Shown here: in pieces, positions 38,100 to 45,352 of the stretch
Layout of the letters: the number at the start of each line of letters is the position of its first letter
How positions within the stretch are numbered: the stretch's first letter is position 1
From: Myxococcales bacterium
GTDB lineage: Bacteria > Myxococcota_A > Polyangia > Polyangiales > Houyiibacteriaceae
NCBI GenBank assembly: GCA_024640845.1
Contig: JAHEEE010000029.1
Span: 1-45,652 of the forward strand
Length of the DNA stretch: 45,652 nt
Direction of reading: 5' to 3'
The notes under the pieces: model-generated
The model's database searches: none
What the model was told of the DNA's origin: nothing
Seen by the model: only the letters and a program-made list of their open reading frames with translations
Program-made: the position numbers and the translations under genes

Positions 38100-39238
38100 C
38101 ACAACCCCATGCGCATCGCGACTCGCTCGCGGTGAAAGGAGGGTTCGCCGAGAAGCACTTCACTTGCCTTGGCGCGCTTCAAGTACAGGTGGGCGGGGTG
38201 CTCCCAAGTAAAACCGATGCCGCCGTGGATTTGTATGTTCTCCGCGGCGCAGTGGAAGAACGTGTCGGAGCAGAAGGCCTTGGCGCTCGATGCGACTTCG
38301 CCCAAGTCGACTTCCCCTTGGCCCGCGACGGCGCTCGCGTAAAACGCCGCCGACCGAGCCGACTCGACCATGGTGAGCATGTCCGCGCATTTGTGTTTGA
38401 TCGCCTGAAAAGAACCAATCGGCCTTCCAAATTGTTTCCGAACCTTCGCGTACTCGACCGACATGTCGAGGCACATCTCGGCTGCACCCACCTGCTCGGC
38501 GGCGAGTGCGATGCGAGCGAGGTCCAGGGTGCGCTCGCACAACTCCCAACCGCGGCCTTCCTCGCCGATGAGCGCGCCGGCGGGCACAACAACCCGATCG
38601 AGCGTGATGGCTGCAAGCTTGCGAGTTTGGTCCATCGAGGGCGTCCAGGTGCGTGTTACCCCCCGGGTATTTGCGGGCACCGCAAACACGCTGACCCCTT
38701 CAATGCCGCGGCTGTGTTCGGAGCGCGCCGCAACGAAAATGAGATCCGCAGTGTGACCGTCGATCACGTAGCGCTTGTCGCCACGAAGCACGTAGCCGTC
38801 GCCGGCGTGCTCGTAGGTAGCCCGGATTGCATCGGCTCCGTTCTCTCGCCCCTTTTCGGCGTAAGCCAGCGTGGCGGTCGTCTTGCCGGCCGCGATGGCC
38901 GAAAGATGTTGCTCCTTTTGAGCCTCATTGCCGCCGACGAGCAGAACGTTGGCTCCGAGGCAGATCGTCGCGAAAAACGGCGAGCAGAGAAGCGCGCGCC
39001 CCATTTCTTCCATCACCGGGTGTAGGTCGAGGTAGCTCATGCCGAGCCCATCATAGGCCTCGGGAATGGTGAGCGCGGTCCATGCGAGCTCTTCCGAGAG
39101 CTGCTCCCAGACCCTCGAGTCGTAGCCCTGCTCGGTCTCCATCGCGCTTCGGACGCGCGCCTCCGAAGACTCGCTCTGCAGGAACCGTCGCGCGGCTCGC
39201 CTCAGCTCGTCTTGTTGTTCCGAGAACGAAAAATCCAC
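38099..39238 (-). CDS. Acyl-CoA dehydrogenase, second subunit type
   Basis: 379 residues from GTG 39238, chosen because GAGGAG (39248-39253 on the plus strand as CTCCTC) lies nine bases upstream and the protein then begins DFSFSEQQDELRR, a typical family start. A 19-codon extension to 39295 overlaps the upstream gene. Motifs: LTIPEAYDGLGMSYLDL, ALLCSPFFATICLG, RGWELCERTLDLARIALAAEQ, VRKQFGRPIGSFQAIKH and QIHGGIGFTWEHPAHLYLKRA. This pattern is shared with actinobacterial FadE29/FadE33-like subunits that pair with a partner, as in heterotetrameric ChsE enzymes. Here the FadE30-like gene is the obvious candidate partner. Confidence 0.85.
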   Translation of the reverse strand: MDFSFSEQQDELRRAARRFLQSESSEARVRSAMETEQGYDSRVWEQLSEELAWTALTIPEAYDGLGMSYLDLHPVMEEMGRALLCSPFFATICLGANVLLVGGNEAQKEQHLSAIAAGKTTATLAYAEKGRENGADAIRATYEHAGDGYVLRGDKRYVIDGHTADLIFVAARSEHSRGIEGVSVFAVPANTRGVTRTWTPSMDQTRKLAAITLDRVVVPAGALIGEEGRGWELCERTLDLARIALAAEQVGAAEMCLDMSVEYAKVRKQFGRPIGSFQAIKHKCADMLTMVESARSAAFYASAVAGQGEVDLGEVASSAKAFCSDTFFHCAAENIQIHGGIGFTWEHPAHLYLKRAKASEVLLGEPSFHRERVAMRMGL

Positions 39239-39242
39239 TCGC

Positions 39243-40025
39243 TCACTCTCCTCGATTGACGCTTGCGGCGGAGAGGAATGCTGGTGTCTCGCCACCGCCG
39301 TGCAGCACTAGATTTGCGCCGCTCACGTACGCGGCGAGGGGCGAGGCGAAGAACATGCACGCTCCTGCAACGTCGCCTCCTGTGCCCATTCGGCGGAGCG
39401 GAACCGTCTCCGCGACACGCGCCATGCCTTCGGCGTCGCCGTAGTGAAGATGTGACTGCTCGGTTTGAATGAGCCCCGCCGAAATCACGTTCACGCGGAC
39501 CTTGGGCGCCCATTCGATTGCGAGCGTGCCGGTGAGGTTGATGAGACCCGCCTTGGCTGCGCCGTAGGCCGCCGTCCCTGGCGATGGGCGGATACCCGAC
39601 ACGCTCGCGATGTTGATGATCGACCCGCCGCTCGGTTGCTGCTGCATGACGCGATTGGCCTGCTGCGCGCAGTGAAGCGCAGATGTCAGGTTGAGCTGGA
39701 TCACCTTTTCCGAAAACCGTGGCGACACTGTCGCCGCGTCGGCAAAAGGCGCTCCGCCCGCATTGTTCACCAGTATGTCGAGCCTGCCGAGGGTCGCGAT
39801 CACGGTATCGATCAGTCGCTCGACTTGTTCTGCGTCCCGTACATCTGCATTAAAGAACGTCGCGATCGCGCCGCCTACGCTCGGTAGGTCGTGTGGTTCC
39901 TTGCGTCCGCAGATCGCGACCTCCGCCCCGGCCGCGAGAAAGGCTTCTGCAATGCCGCGACCGATGCCCCGGCTCCCGCCAGTGACGAGCACGGCCTGAC
40001 CGCTGAAGTCGAGAGAGTTGTTCAT
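39243..40025 (-). CDS. SDR family oxidoreductase
   Basis: 260 residues from ATG 40025, overlapping the upstream SDR stop by four bases. Motifs: VTGGSRGIGRG, NNAGGAPFADA, INIASVSGIRPSPGTAAYGAAKAG in two parts, giving the catalytic Ser, Tyr and Lys. The C-terminus GANLVLHGGGETPAF ends with the family GG motif. ICGRKEP after strand 2 suggests an NADP or NAD reader without clear preference. It is one of two neighbouring SDRs in the catabolic operon; its substrate is probably a hydroxy- or ketoacyl-CoA, by context only. Confidence 0.88.
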   Translation of the reverse strand: MNNSLDFSGQAVLVTGGSRGIGRGIAEAFLAAGAEVAICGRKEPHDLPSVGGAIATFFNADVRDAEQVERLIDTVIATLGRLDILVNNAGGAPFADAATVSPRFSEKVIQLNLTSALHCAQQANRVMQQQPSGGSIINIASVSGIRPSPGTAAYGAAKAGLINLTGTLAIEWAPKVRVNVISAGLIQTEQSHLHYGDAEGMARVAETVPLRRMGTGGDVAGACMFFASPLAAYVSGANLVLHGGGETPAFLSAASVNRGE

Positions 40026-40927
40026 GTTCCGTACACTTTCACCAGCGGTTGGGCTTTGGAGAGAAGGGCTTCGACTGCGGGGCCGACCTCGGCCGCATCC
40101 CAACGTTTGCCGATGTCGACTGTCTGTTCGCGGCGGTACCCGTCGAAGACGCTAATGGTTCCGCCGAAGACCTCCCAGACACGCCCAGTGGCCTCGCGCG
40201 ATTGCGAGCTCGCGAGCCAGGCGACGAATGGCGAGACGTTTGCCGGGTCGTTTTCGTCGAATCCATGATCCGGCGCTTTCATCGAATCGCCAAATGCGCC
40301 TTCGGTCATCCGGGTCCGCGCGATCGGGCATATCGCGTTCGCGGTGACCCCATACCGGCCGAGCTCGGCCGCCTGCACGAGGGTCAGGGTAGCGATGCCG
40401 CCTTTCGCGGCCGAGTAACTCGATTGCCCGACGCTGCCGAGCACGCCGGCACCGGAGCTGGTGTTGATGATGCGCGCATCGACCTGCTCTCCGGCCTTGA
40501 CCCGACCGCGCCAGTAGGCGGCCGCGTGGCGTGCGATACAGAAGTGGCCTTTCAAGTGCACGCGGATGACGGCGTCCCACTCCTCTTCACTGCAACTCAC
40601 GAACATCCGGTCGCGGACGAAGCCGGCGTTGTTGACCACCACGTCGAGACCGCCAAACGCATCGATCGTCTGACGGACCAGGGCTTCGGTTTGTCCCCAG
40701 TCGGCAACGTCCGCCCCATTTGCAACTGCTTCGCCGCCCATGTCGAGAATCGCCCGAACGACCTCGTCCGCGGGACCGGTGCCTCCGCCTTCGCCGCTAT
40801 TGCTGACGCCCAAGTCGTTCACGACGACCTTTGCGCCCTGCCGCGCAAGCTCGAGCGCGTGCTCACGGCCGATGCCGCGGCCTGCGCCCGTTACGATTGC
40901 TACCCGTCCTTCACAAATGCCAGTCAT
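40022..40927 (-). CDS. SDR resembling mycobacterial Rv3548c (cholesterol-regulon type)
   Basis: 301 residues. TGAGRGIGREHALELARQGAKVVVNDLG matches the MFE-2-like SDRs that oxidise hydroxyacyl-CoAs. Asp/Leu after strand 2 fits NAD. The catalytic block reads INTSSGAGVLGSVGQSSYSAAKGG (in two parts), then YGVTANAICPIARTRMTEG. VRDRMFVSCSEEEWDAVIRVHLKGHF and the C-terminal ALLSKAQPLVKVYGT recall Rv3548c, from the mycobacterial steroid cluster. It lies three bases after the MDR gene and overlaps the next SDR. The match is recalled, not searched. Confidence 0.85.
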   Translation of the reverse strand: MTGICEGRVAIVTGAGRGIGREHALELARQGAKVVVNDLGVSNSGEGGGTGPADEVVRAILDMGGEAVANGADVADWGQTEALVRQTIDAFGGLDVVVNNAGFVRDRMFVSCSEEEWDAVIRVHLKGHFCIARHAAAYWRGRVKAGEQVDARIINTSSGAGVLGSVGQSSYSAAKGGIATLTLVQAAELGRYGVTANAICPIARTRMTEGAFGDSMKAPDHGFDENDPANVSPFVAWLASSQSREATGRVWEVFGGTISVFDGYRREQTVDIGKRWDAAEVGPAVEALLSKAQPLVKVYGT

Positions 40928-40930
40928 CGT

Positions 40931-41953
40931 CTAAACCTCTGGGTCGGCCAACTTGACCATGAGCTTGCCTCGGTGGTCTCCACGGAAAAGTCGAAGAAAG
41001 AGCGACGGGGCCTGGTCGATCCCTTCGACGACTTCGTCGCGATAGTGAAGCTTACCCTCGCGAATCCAATGTGCGAGGGCGATGCGCGCTTCTTCGTAAC
41101 GGCGCGCGAAATCCAGGGTCGTGAAGCCCTCCATCCGGGCGCTCTTGGCCAGCAGTTGGAGGTAATTGCTCGGGCCTGGCGGCGGCTCGGTCGCGTTGAT
41201 CTGCGAGATCGCACCGCAGAGTACAACACGCGCCCGCCGATTCAGGCGAGTGAGCACCGTGTTGAGAATCTCGCCGCCAACGCTATCGAAGAACACGTCG
41301 ACGCCATTTGGGCAAAGCTTCTTGAGAGCGAACCTTAGATCGGTCTTCTTGTAGTTCAGCGCACTGTGGTAGCCAAGCTCGCCGGTGAGCCACGCACATT
41401 TCTCGTCGCTTCCCGTGAGCCCGACGGCACGGCAACCTTTGATCCGAGCGATCTGGCCGGCGATCGATCCGACACCACCTGCGGCAGCGGACACGAGCAC
41501 AGTCTCGCCTTCCTTGGGTCGACCGACTTCCAACAGGCCGAAGTAAGCCGTCAGCCCATTGCCGCCGAGCACGCTGAGCATCGACTGCAAAGGAATGCCT
41601 TCTATCCTCTCGACCTTGCCATGGAGCTGGCCTGCCGGAACCACGCTGAACGATTCCCAGGTGCCGAGCGCCTGAACGATCTGCCCGACGGGCCAGCCAT
41701 CCGCGTTGGACTCGACGATTTGTGAGAGCGTGCCGCTGCGGATCGGCGCTCCGATCTGGATGGGGGGCAGATACGACTTCGCTTCGCTCATCCATCCGCG
41801 TATCGCGGGGTCGATCGAGAGATAGAGGTTCTTGAGGAGCACTTCACCCGGCCCGGGCGACGCCACAGGGCCCTCGCTGGCCTCGAAATCGTCGGCTCGT
41901 GGCACCCCGACCGGCCGCTTACTCAACAAAATCTGCCTATTCAAGTGCTTCAC
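40931..41953 (-). CDS. NADP-dependent MDR oxidoreductase (PTGR/CurA-like)
   Basis: 340 residues from GTG 41953, with GGAG five bases upstream. Zinc-independent medium-chain reductase: YLSIDPAIRGWMSE near the start, GGNGLTAYFGLLEVGRPKEGETVLVSAAAGGVGSIAGQ in two parts (AxxGxxG nucleotide loop) and VFFDSVGGEILN. These match alkenal/one double-bond reductases such as leukotriene B4 dehydrogenase and CurA. It is the first gene of the six-gene catabolic operon and directly downstream of the KstR-like site. The likely role is NADPH reduction of an unsaturated ketone or enoyl intermediate. Confidence 0.88.
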   Translation of the reverse strand: MKHLNRQILLSKRPVGVPRADDFEASEGPVASPGPGEVLLKNLYLSIDPAIRGWMSEAKSYLPPIQIGAPIRSGTLSQIVESNADGWPVGQIVQALGTWESFSVVPAGQLHGKVERIEGIPLQSMLSVLGGNGLTAYFGLLEVGRPKEGETVLVSAAAGGVGSIAGQIARIKGCRAVGLTGSDEKCAWLTGELGYHSALNYKKTDLRFALKKLCPNGVDVFFDSVGGEILNTVLTRLNRRARVVLCGAISQINATEPPPGPSNYLQLLAKSARMEGFTTLDFARRYEEARIALAHWIREGKLHYRDEVVEGIDQAPSLFLRLFRGDHRGKLMVKLADPEV

Positions 41954-41971
41954 GGGGCTCCGCCGCTAGAC

Positions 41972-41985
41972 TGAAACACGTTTCA
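41972..41985. promoter_or_regulatory. KstR-like operator upstream of the catabolic operon
   Basis: TGAAACACGTTTCA: perfect 6-bp inverted arms TGAAAC/GTTTCA around AC. It satisfies every fixed position of the published KstR consensus TnnAACnnGTTnnA (mycobacterial cholesterol repressor). It lies 18 bases upstream of the MDR start codon, in the only intergenic gap (72 bases) of this run. On the minus strand TTGCAA (41990-41995) could be its -35 element. TetR-family repressors other than KstR can bind similar palindromes, and no regulator gene is in the window. Confidence 0.5.
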
Positions 41986-42025
41986 CTTTTTGCAAGGAGA
42001 CGGCGATCTCGGCAGAACCAAACGC

Positions 42026-43246
42026 TTAGCCGAGCCTCTCGATCACGGCGGCCATGCCTTGACCGCCACCGACGCACATCGTCTCGAGGCCGTAACGGCC
42101 GTCGCGCGACTGCAGGTTGTGGATCAGGGTCGTCATGATGCGAGCGCCCGTTTGGCCGAACGGGTGGCCGAGCGCGATCGCGCCGCCATTGACGTTGAGC
42201 TTATCGAACGGAATCCCGAGCTCCCATGCGGACGGGATGACCTGGGCCGCGAAGGCTTCGTTGATTTCGACGAGGTCGATGTCGTTGATGCTGAGGCCGG
42301 CCCGTCCGAGGGCTTGTTTGCTCGCCTCGATCGGCCCGAGGCCCATGATCTCGGGGTTGAGGGCCGAAACCCCGGTCGATACGATGCGGGCAAGCGGCGT
42401 GATGCCCAGCTCTTTGGCGCGCTTGTCGCTCATGACCACCACCGCGGCAGCCCCGTCGTTGAGCGGGCACGCGTTGCCCGCCGTGACGGTCGCCTTCTCG
42501 CCGAGCTGCGCGTGCAGCACGGGCTTGAGGCCAGCGAGCTTCTCTGCCGTGGTCCCGTGGCGTGGGCAGTCGTCCGTGTCGACAATCGCGCCGCTCGGCG
42601 TCGTGACGGGGGTGATCTCTTCGGCGAAGTACCCGGACTTCTGCGCTGCCTCGGCGCGTTGCTGGGAAAGCGCTGCAAACTCGTCTTGCTGCTCGCGCGA
42701 GACGGCCATGTACTGTGCGACGTTCTCGGCGGTCTGGAGCATGGTGATGTAGACGTCAGCCAAGCCGCTGGTGGGCTCCCACGTGCCGCCGTCAGGCGTC
42801 ATGAGCGCGGCCATGCGCGCCTCGGCCTCCGCAAATTTCGGGTTCTTGGTGTTCTCCATCCCGTCTGACTTGCCGAAGCCGAATCGGCTCACGCACTCCA
42901 CGCCAGCTGCAACGAACACTTCTCCCTCGCCGGCCTTGATGGCGTGCGCTGCCATTCGAATCGTCTGAAGCGATGAAGAGCAGTAACGGTTCACGGTCGT
43001 GCCTGGGGTGTCGATTCCCGCCAACAGGCTCACGACACGCCCCATGTTGTACCCGTGCTCCCCCGCGGGTTGCGCGCAGCCGATCATCAGATCCTCGACC
43101 GTGGTCGGATCGAGGTTCGGCACTTTCCCGAGGGCGGCCCGTACCGCGATCGCAGCGAGGTCGTCTGGGCGCATCTCGATCAACGACCCTTTGAAGGCGC
43201 GGCCGATCGGCGTCCGCGCAGTGGAAACGATCACGGCTTCAGGCAT
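42026..43246 (-). CDS. Acetyl-CoA C-acyltransferase (thiolase), FadA3-like
   Basis: 406 residues, the normal thiolase length. Catalytic Cys89 in NRYCSSSLQT, GGAIALGHPFGQTGARI with the His, and CVGGGQGMA with the second Cys near the C-terminus. EINEAFAAQVIPSAW and ASKQAL complete the family set. It cleaves 3-ketoacyl-CoA to acetyl-CoA and a shorter acyl-CoA, or the reverse. The N-terminus MPEAVIVSTARTPIGR and the overall wording recall FadA3 (Rv1074c) of Mycobacterium. GAGGAG lies six bases before the ATG. It is three bases after the ligase stop. Confidence 0.93.
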   Translation of the reverse strand: MPEAVIVSTARTPIGRAFKGSLIEMRPDDLAAIAVRAALGKVPNLDPTTVEDLMIGCAQPAGEHGYNMGRVVSLLAGIDTPGTTVNRYCSSSLQTIRMAAHAIKAGEGEVFVAAGVECVSRFGFGKSDGMENTKNPKFAEAEARMAALMTPDGGTWEPTSGLADVYITMLQTAENVAQYMAVSREQQDEFAALSQQRAEAAQKSGYFAEEITPVTTPSGAIVDTDDCPRHGTTAEKLAGLKPVLHAQLGEKATVTAGNACPLNDGAAAVVVMSDKRAKELGITPLARIVSTGVSALNPEIMGLGPIEASKQALGRAGLSINDIDLVEINEAFAAQVIPSAWELGIPFDKLNVNGGAIALGHPFGQTGARIMTTLIHNLQSRDGRYGLETMCVGGGQGMAAVIERLG

Positions 43247-43249
43247 GTC

Positions 43250-44923
43250 TCACTCCTCGATGAACATCGGGTTGCGCGCATCGCGCAGCACATCCTTTAG
43301 CACCTTTCCGGTCGCGTTGCGGGGAAGGGGTGCGTTCCGACGCTCCCAAACCGTTGGGACCTTGTAGTACGCTAGAGTCTCGGCGACCCAACTGCGGAGT
43401 CCTTCGTCGGAGACGTCCCGGTCCGCGTGGAAGACGACGATCGCCTTCACCTCTTGTCCGAGCTCTTCGTGATCGATACCGATGACGGCGGCTTCTGCGA
43501 TATGCGGGTGCGCCTCGAGTCGTTGCTCGATTTCGAAAGGGTAGACGTTTTCGCCACCACGGAGGATCAAGTCGCGCTTCCGAGAGGCGATGTAGAGCTT
43601 GCCGTTTTCGAGATGACCCACGTCGCCCGTGCTGAGCCAACCGCCTGGCTTGATGGCGGCGTCCGTTGCCTCGGGGTCGTCCCAGTACCCCTGCATCACG
43701 AGCGGACCACGAAGATGGATCTCGCCTTCTTCGCCGTCGGGCAACGGCTGGTCAAGCTCGTCGCGAATCTCGATATCGACAATCGGGACGGGGCGGCCGA
43801 CGGAAGCGGGATCGTCGGCGAGCTCGTGGCCGGCGTTGAGCGTACCGAAGGCCGTGCCCTCCGTGAGACCGTAGCCCACCCCCATGGTGTGGCTACACTG
43901 CGGAAAGAGGTCGCGGGCTTTCTCGATAAGGGGCGGCGGGATGGGCGAACCGCCGCCACCAACGGAGCGGAAAGAGCTGAGGTCGTACTCGCCGACCCTT
44001 GGGTGGTTGAGCAGCCGGTGAAGGACGGTCGCCGTATAGCCCCAGCCGGTCACCTTCTCGCTTTCGATCAGGCCGAGCGCCGTTTCGGGATCGAAACGGC
44101 CCATGGGCCACACGGTCTTCGCCCCCGCAGCCAAGGCGGTGACTGCGCCACAGTGAAGCCCCGAGACGTGAAAAAGCGGGCTCGTCACCAACACGCTGTT
44201 CGGAAGCTGAGGCAGGTCGGCCTGCTTTGGGTTCGCCATCATCAGCCTTGCGCCGTGGAAGAAGCTGACCATGACCATGTTGGTGACGTTCGCGTGCGTA
44301 TGAACCACGCCTTTTGCGCGACCAGTCGTGCCGCTGGTGTACAAGATGATCGCGGGGTCGCTTTCCGCGATCGGCTGGGTCGGAAGCTTGGCGTCTGGAT
44401 AGGCCTCGAGGAGAGAGTCGAAGTCGTCTTCGATGATGAGCATGGGCACGCCGAGATCAGCGGTGATGCGGGCGGCCCGTTTTCGGTCTGCGAGGACGAG
44501 CTTTGGTCGGCTGTTGGCGACGGCGTAGCGGATCTCGTCTTCGGTCCACCATCCGTTCAGACCGACGCAAATGGCGCCTGAGCTCACCGCGGCCCAGAAC
44601 GCGATGACCCATTCGGGGCAGTTCGCCGCTAGGATCGCTACTCGGTCGCCAGACTCGATCCCGAATCTGGCGCGGAATGCGGCTGCTGCGCTCGCCACGA
44701 GCCTCTCGTGCTCGGCAAACGTGTATCGGCGATCGCGCTCGCCATCGCGGAAGACCATGTACTCCGCCTCGCCGAACTCCCTTGCCCGCAACAGCACATC
44801 GCGCAACGATCGTGCGCGGTTCGCGAACATCCGGACCGGTGTCCCGGACGCTTCATGCTCCTCCAGCGCGAACGGTGCGCCTGGCGCCAGCAGCTGCGCT
44901 TCGATCGCCTCCAAGCGGCTCAT
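43250..44923 (-). CDS. AMP-forming acyl-CoA ligase (FadD-type)
   Basis: 557 residues from ATG 44923, which overlaps the small upstream gene's stop (ATGA). A 32-codon extension lies inside that gene. Adenylate-forming motifs: ILYTSGTTGRAKGVVHTH (about 200), GVGYGLTEGTAF, GGWLSTGDVGHLE and SRKRDLILRGGENVYPFEIE, with the adenylation Lys in PRNATGKVLKD near the C-terminus. It activates a carboxylic acid to acyl-CoA. The context (thiolase, dehydrogenases, SDRs) points to a lipid, steroid or aromatic-chain acid. FadD3 identity is not supported strongly enough to claim. Confidence 0.92.
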   Translation of the reverse strand: MSRLEAIEAQLLAPGAPFALEEHEASGTPVRMFANRARSLRDVLLRAREFGEAEYMVFRDGERDRRYTFAEHERLVASAAAAFRARFGIESGDRVAILAANCPEWVIAFWAAVSSGAICVGLNGWWTEDEIRYAVANSRPKLVLADRKRAARITADLGVPMLIIEDDFDSLLEAYPDAKLPTQPIAESDPAIILYTSGTTGRAKGVVHTHANVTNMVMVSFFHGARLMMANPKQADLPQLPNSVLVTSPLFHVSGLHCGAVTALAAGAKTVWPMGRFDPETALGLIESEKVTGWGYTATVLHRLLNHPRVGEYDLSSFRSVGGGGSPIPPPLIEKARDLFPQCSHTMGVGYGLTEGTAFGTLNAGHELADDPASVGRPVPIVDIEIRDELDQPLPDGEEGEIHLRGPLVMQGYWDDPEATDAAIKPGGWLSTGDVGHLENGKLYIASRKRDLILRGGENVYPFEIEQRLEAHPHIAEAAVIGIDHEELGQEVKAIVVFHADRDVSDEGLRSWVAETLAYYKVPTVWERRNAPLPRNATGKVLKDVLRDARNPMFIEE

Positions 44924-45315
44924 GACCCCAACTTCGCCGCGATCTGTTCCTGGACCCAGCCCTCCGCCGAGGGGAGGTCTCGAAAGATCTTCACCGGGAT
45001 GGGGCTCGGCGTCACCCACGAGATCGCTGTCCAGAAGCCCTGTTGGAGCGGGCTGGCAAAGACGAGCCCGCCTCCCGCGCAGTTCGCTCTGAGGTGCTGC
45101 TTGTCGCGCGTGATCCAGTCCATGATGCCGCGGCGTTGCGTCGGCGAGACTCGACCGACTTCACGGGCATCGATCACGACGCCGTACAACTCGCCGCGTC
45201 GCGCCCACTCCGACATGATGTCGATGTGCCGCTGCCATTCCGCATCGTCCGGGACCCCTTGATAGGTCATCCGCATCAGTGGCTTCTCCCGTTCGTCCAT
45301 GATGACTTGGCCCAT
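44920..45315 (-). CDS. Small STAS/SpoIIAA-like protein of unknown function
   Basis: 131 residues from ATG 45315; upstream codons to 45492 run into the neighbouring SDR. No clear family assignment. The alternating strand-helix pattern with GVVIDAREVGRVSPTQRRGIMDWI in two pieces, and a later SPIPVKIFRDLPSAEGWVQEQ, resembles the STAS/SpoIIAA fold used for protein-protein signalling or lipid binding. No signal peptide or transmembrane segment. Its stop overlaps the ligase start by four bases, so it is translated with the ligase. A regulator or partner of the ligase is possible, without evidence. Confidence 0.65.
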   Translation of the reverse strand: MGQVIMDEREKPLMRMTYQGVPDDAEWQRHIDIMSEWARRGELYGVVIDAREVGRVSPTQRRGIMDWITRDKQHLRANCAGGGLVFASPLQQGFWTAISWVTPSPIPVKIFRDLPSAEGWVQEQIAAKLGS

Positions 45316-45352
45316 GTTCCCCCCGTGTGAGCGTTGCCCAGCCTCGCGTAGC

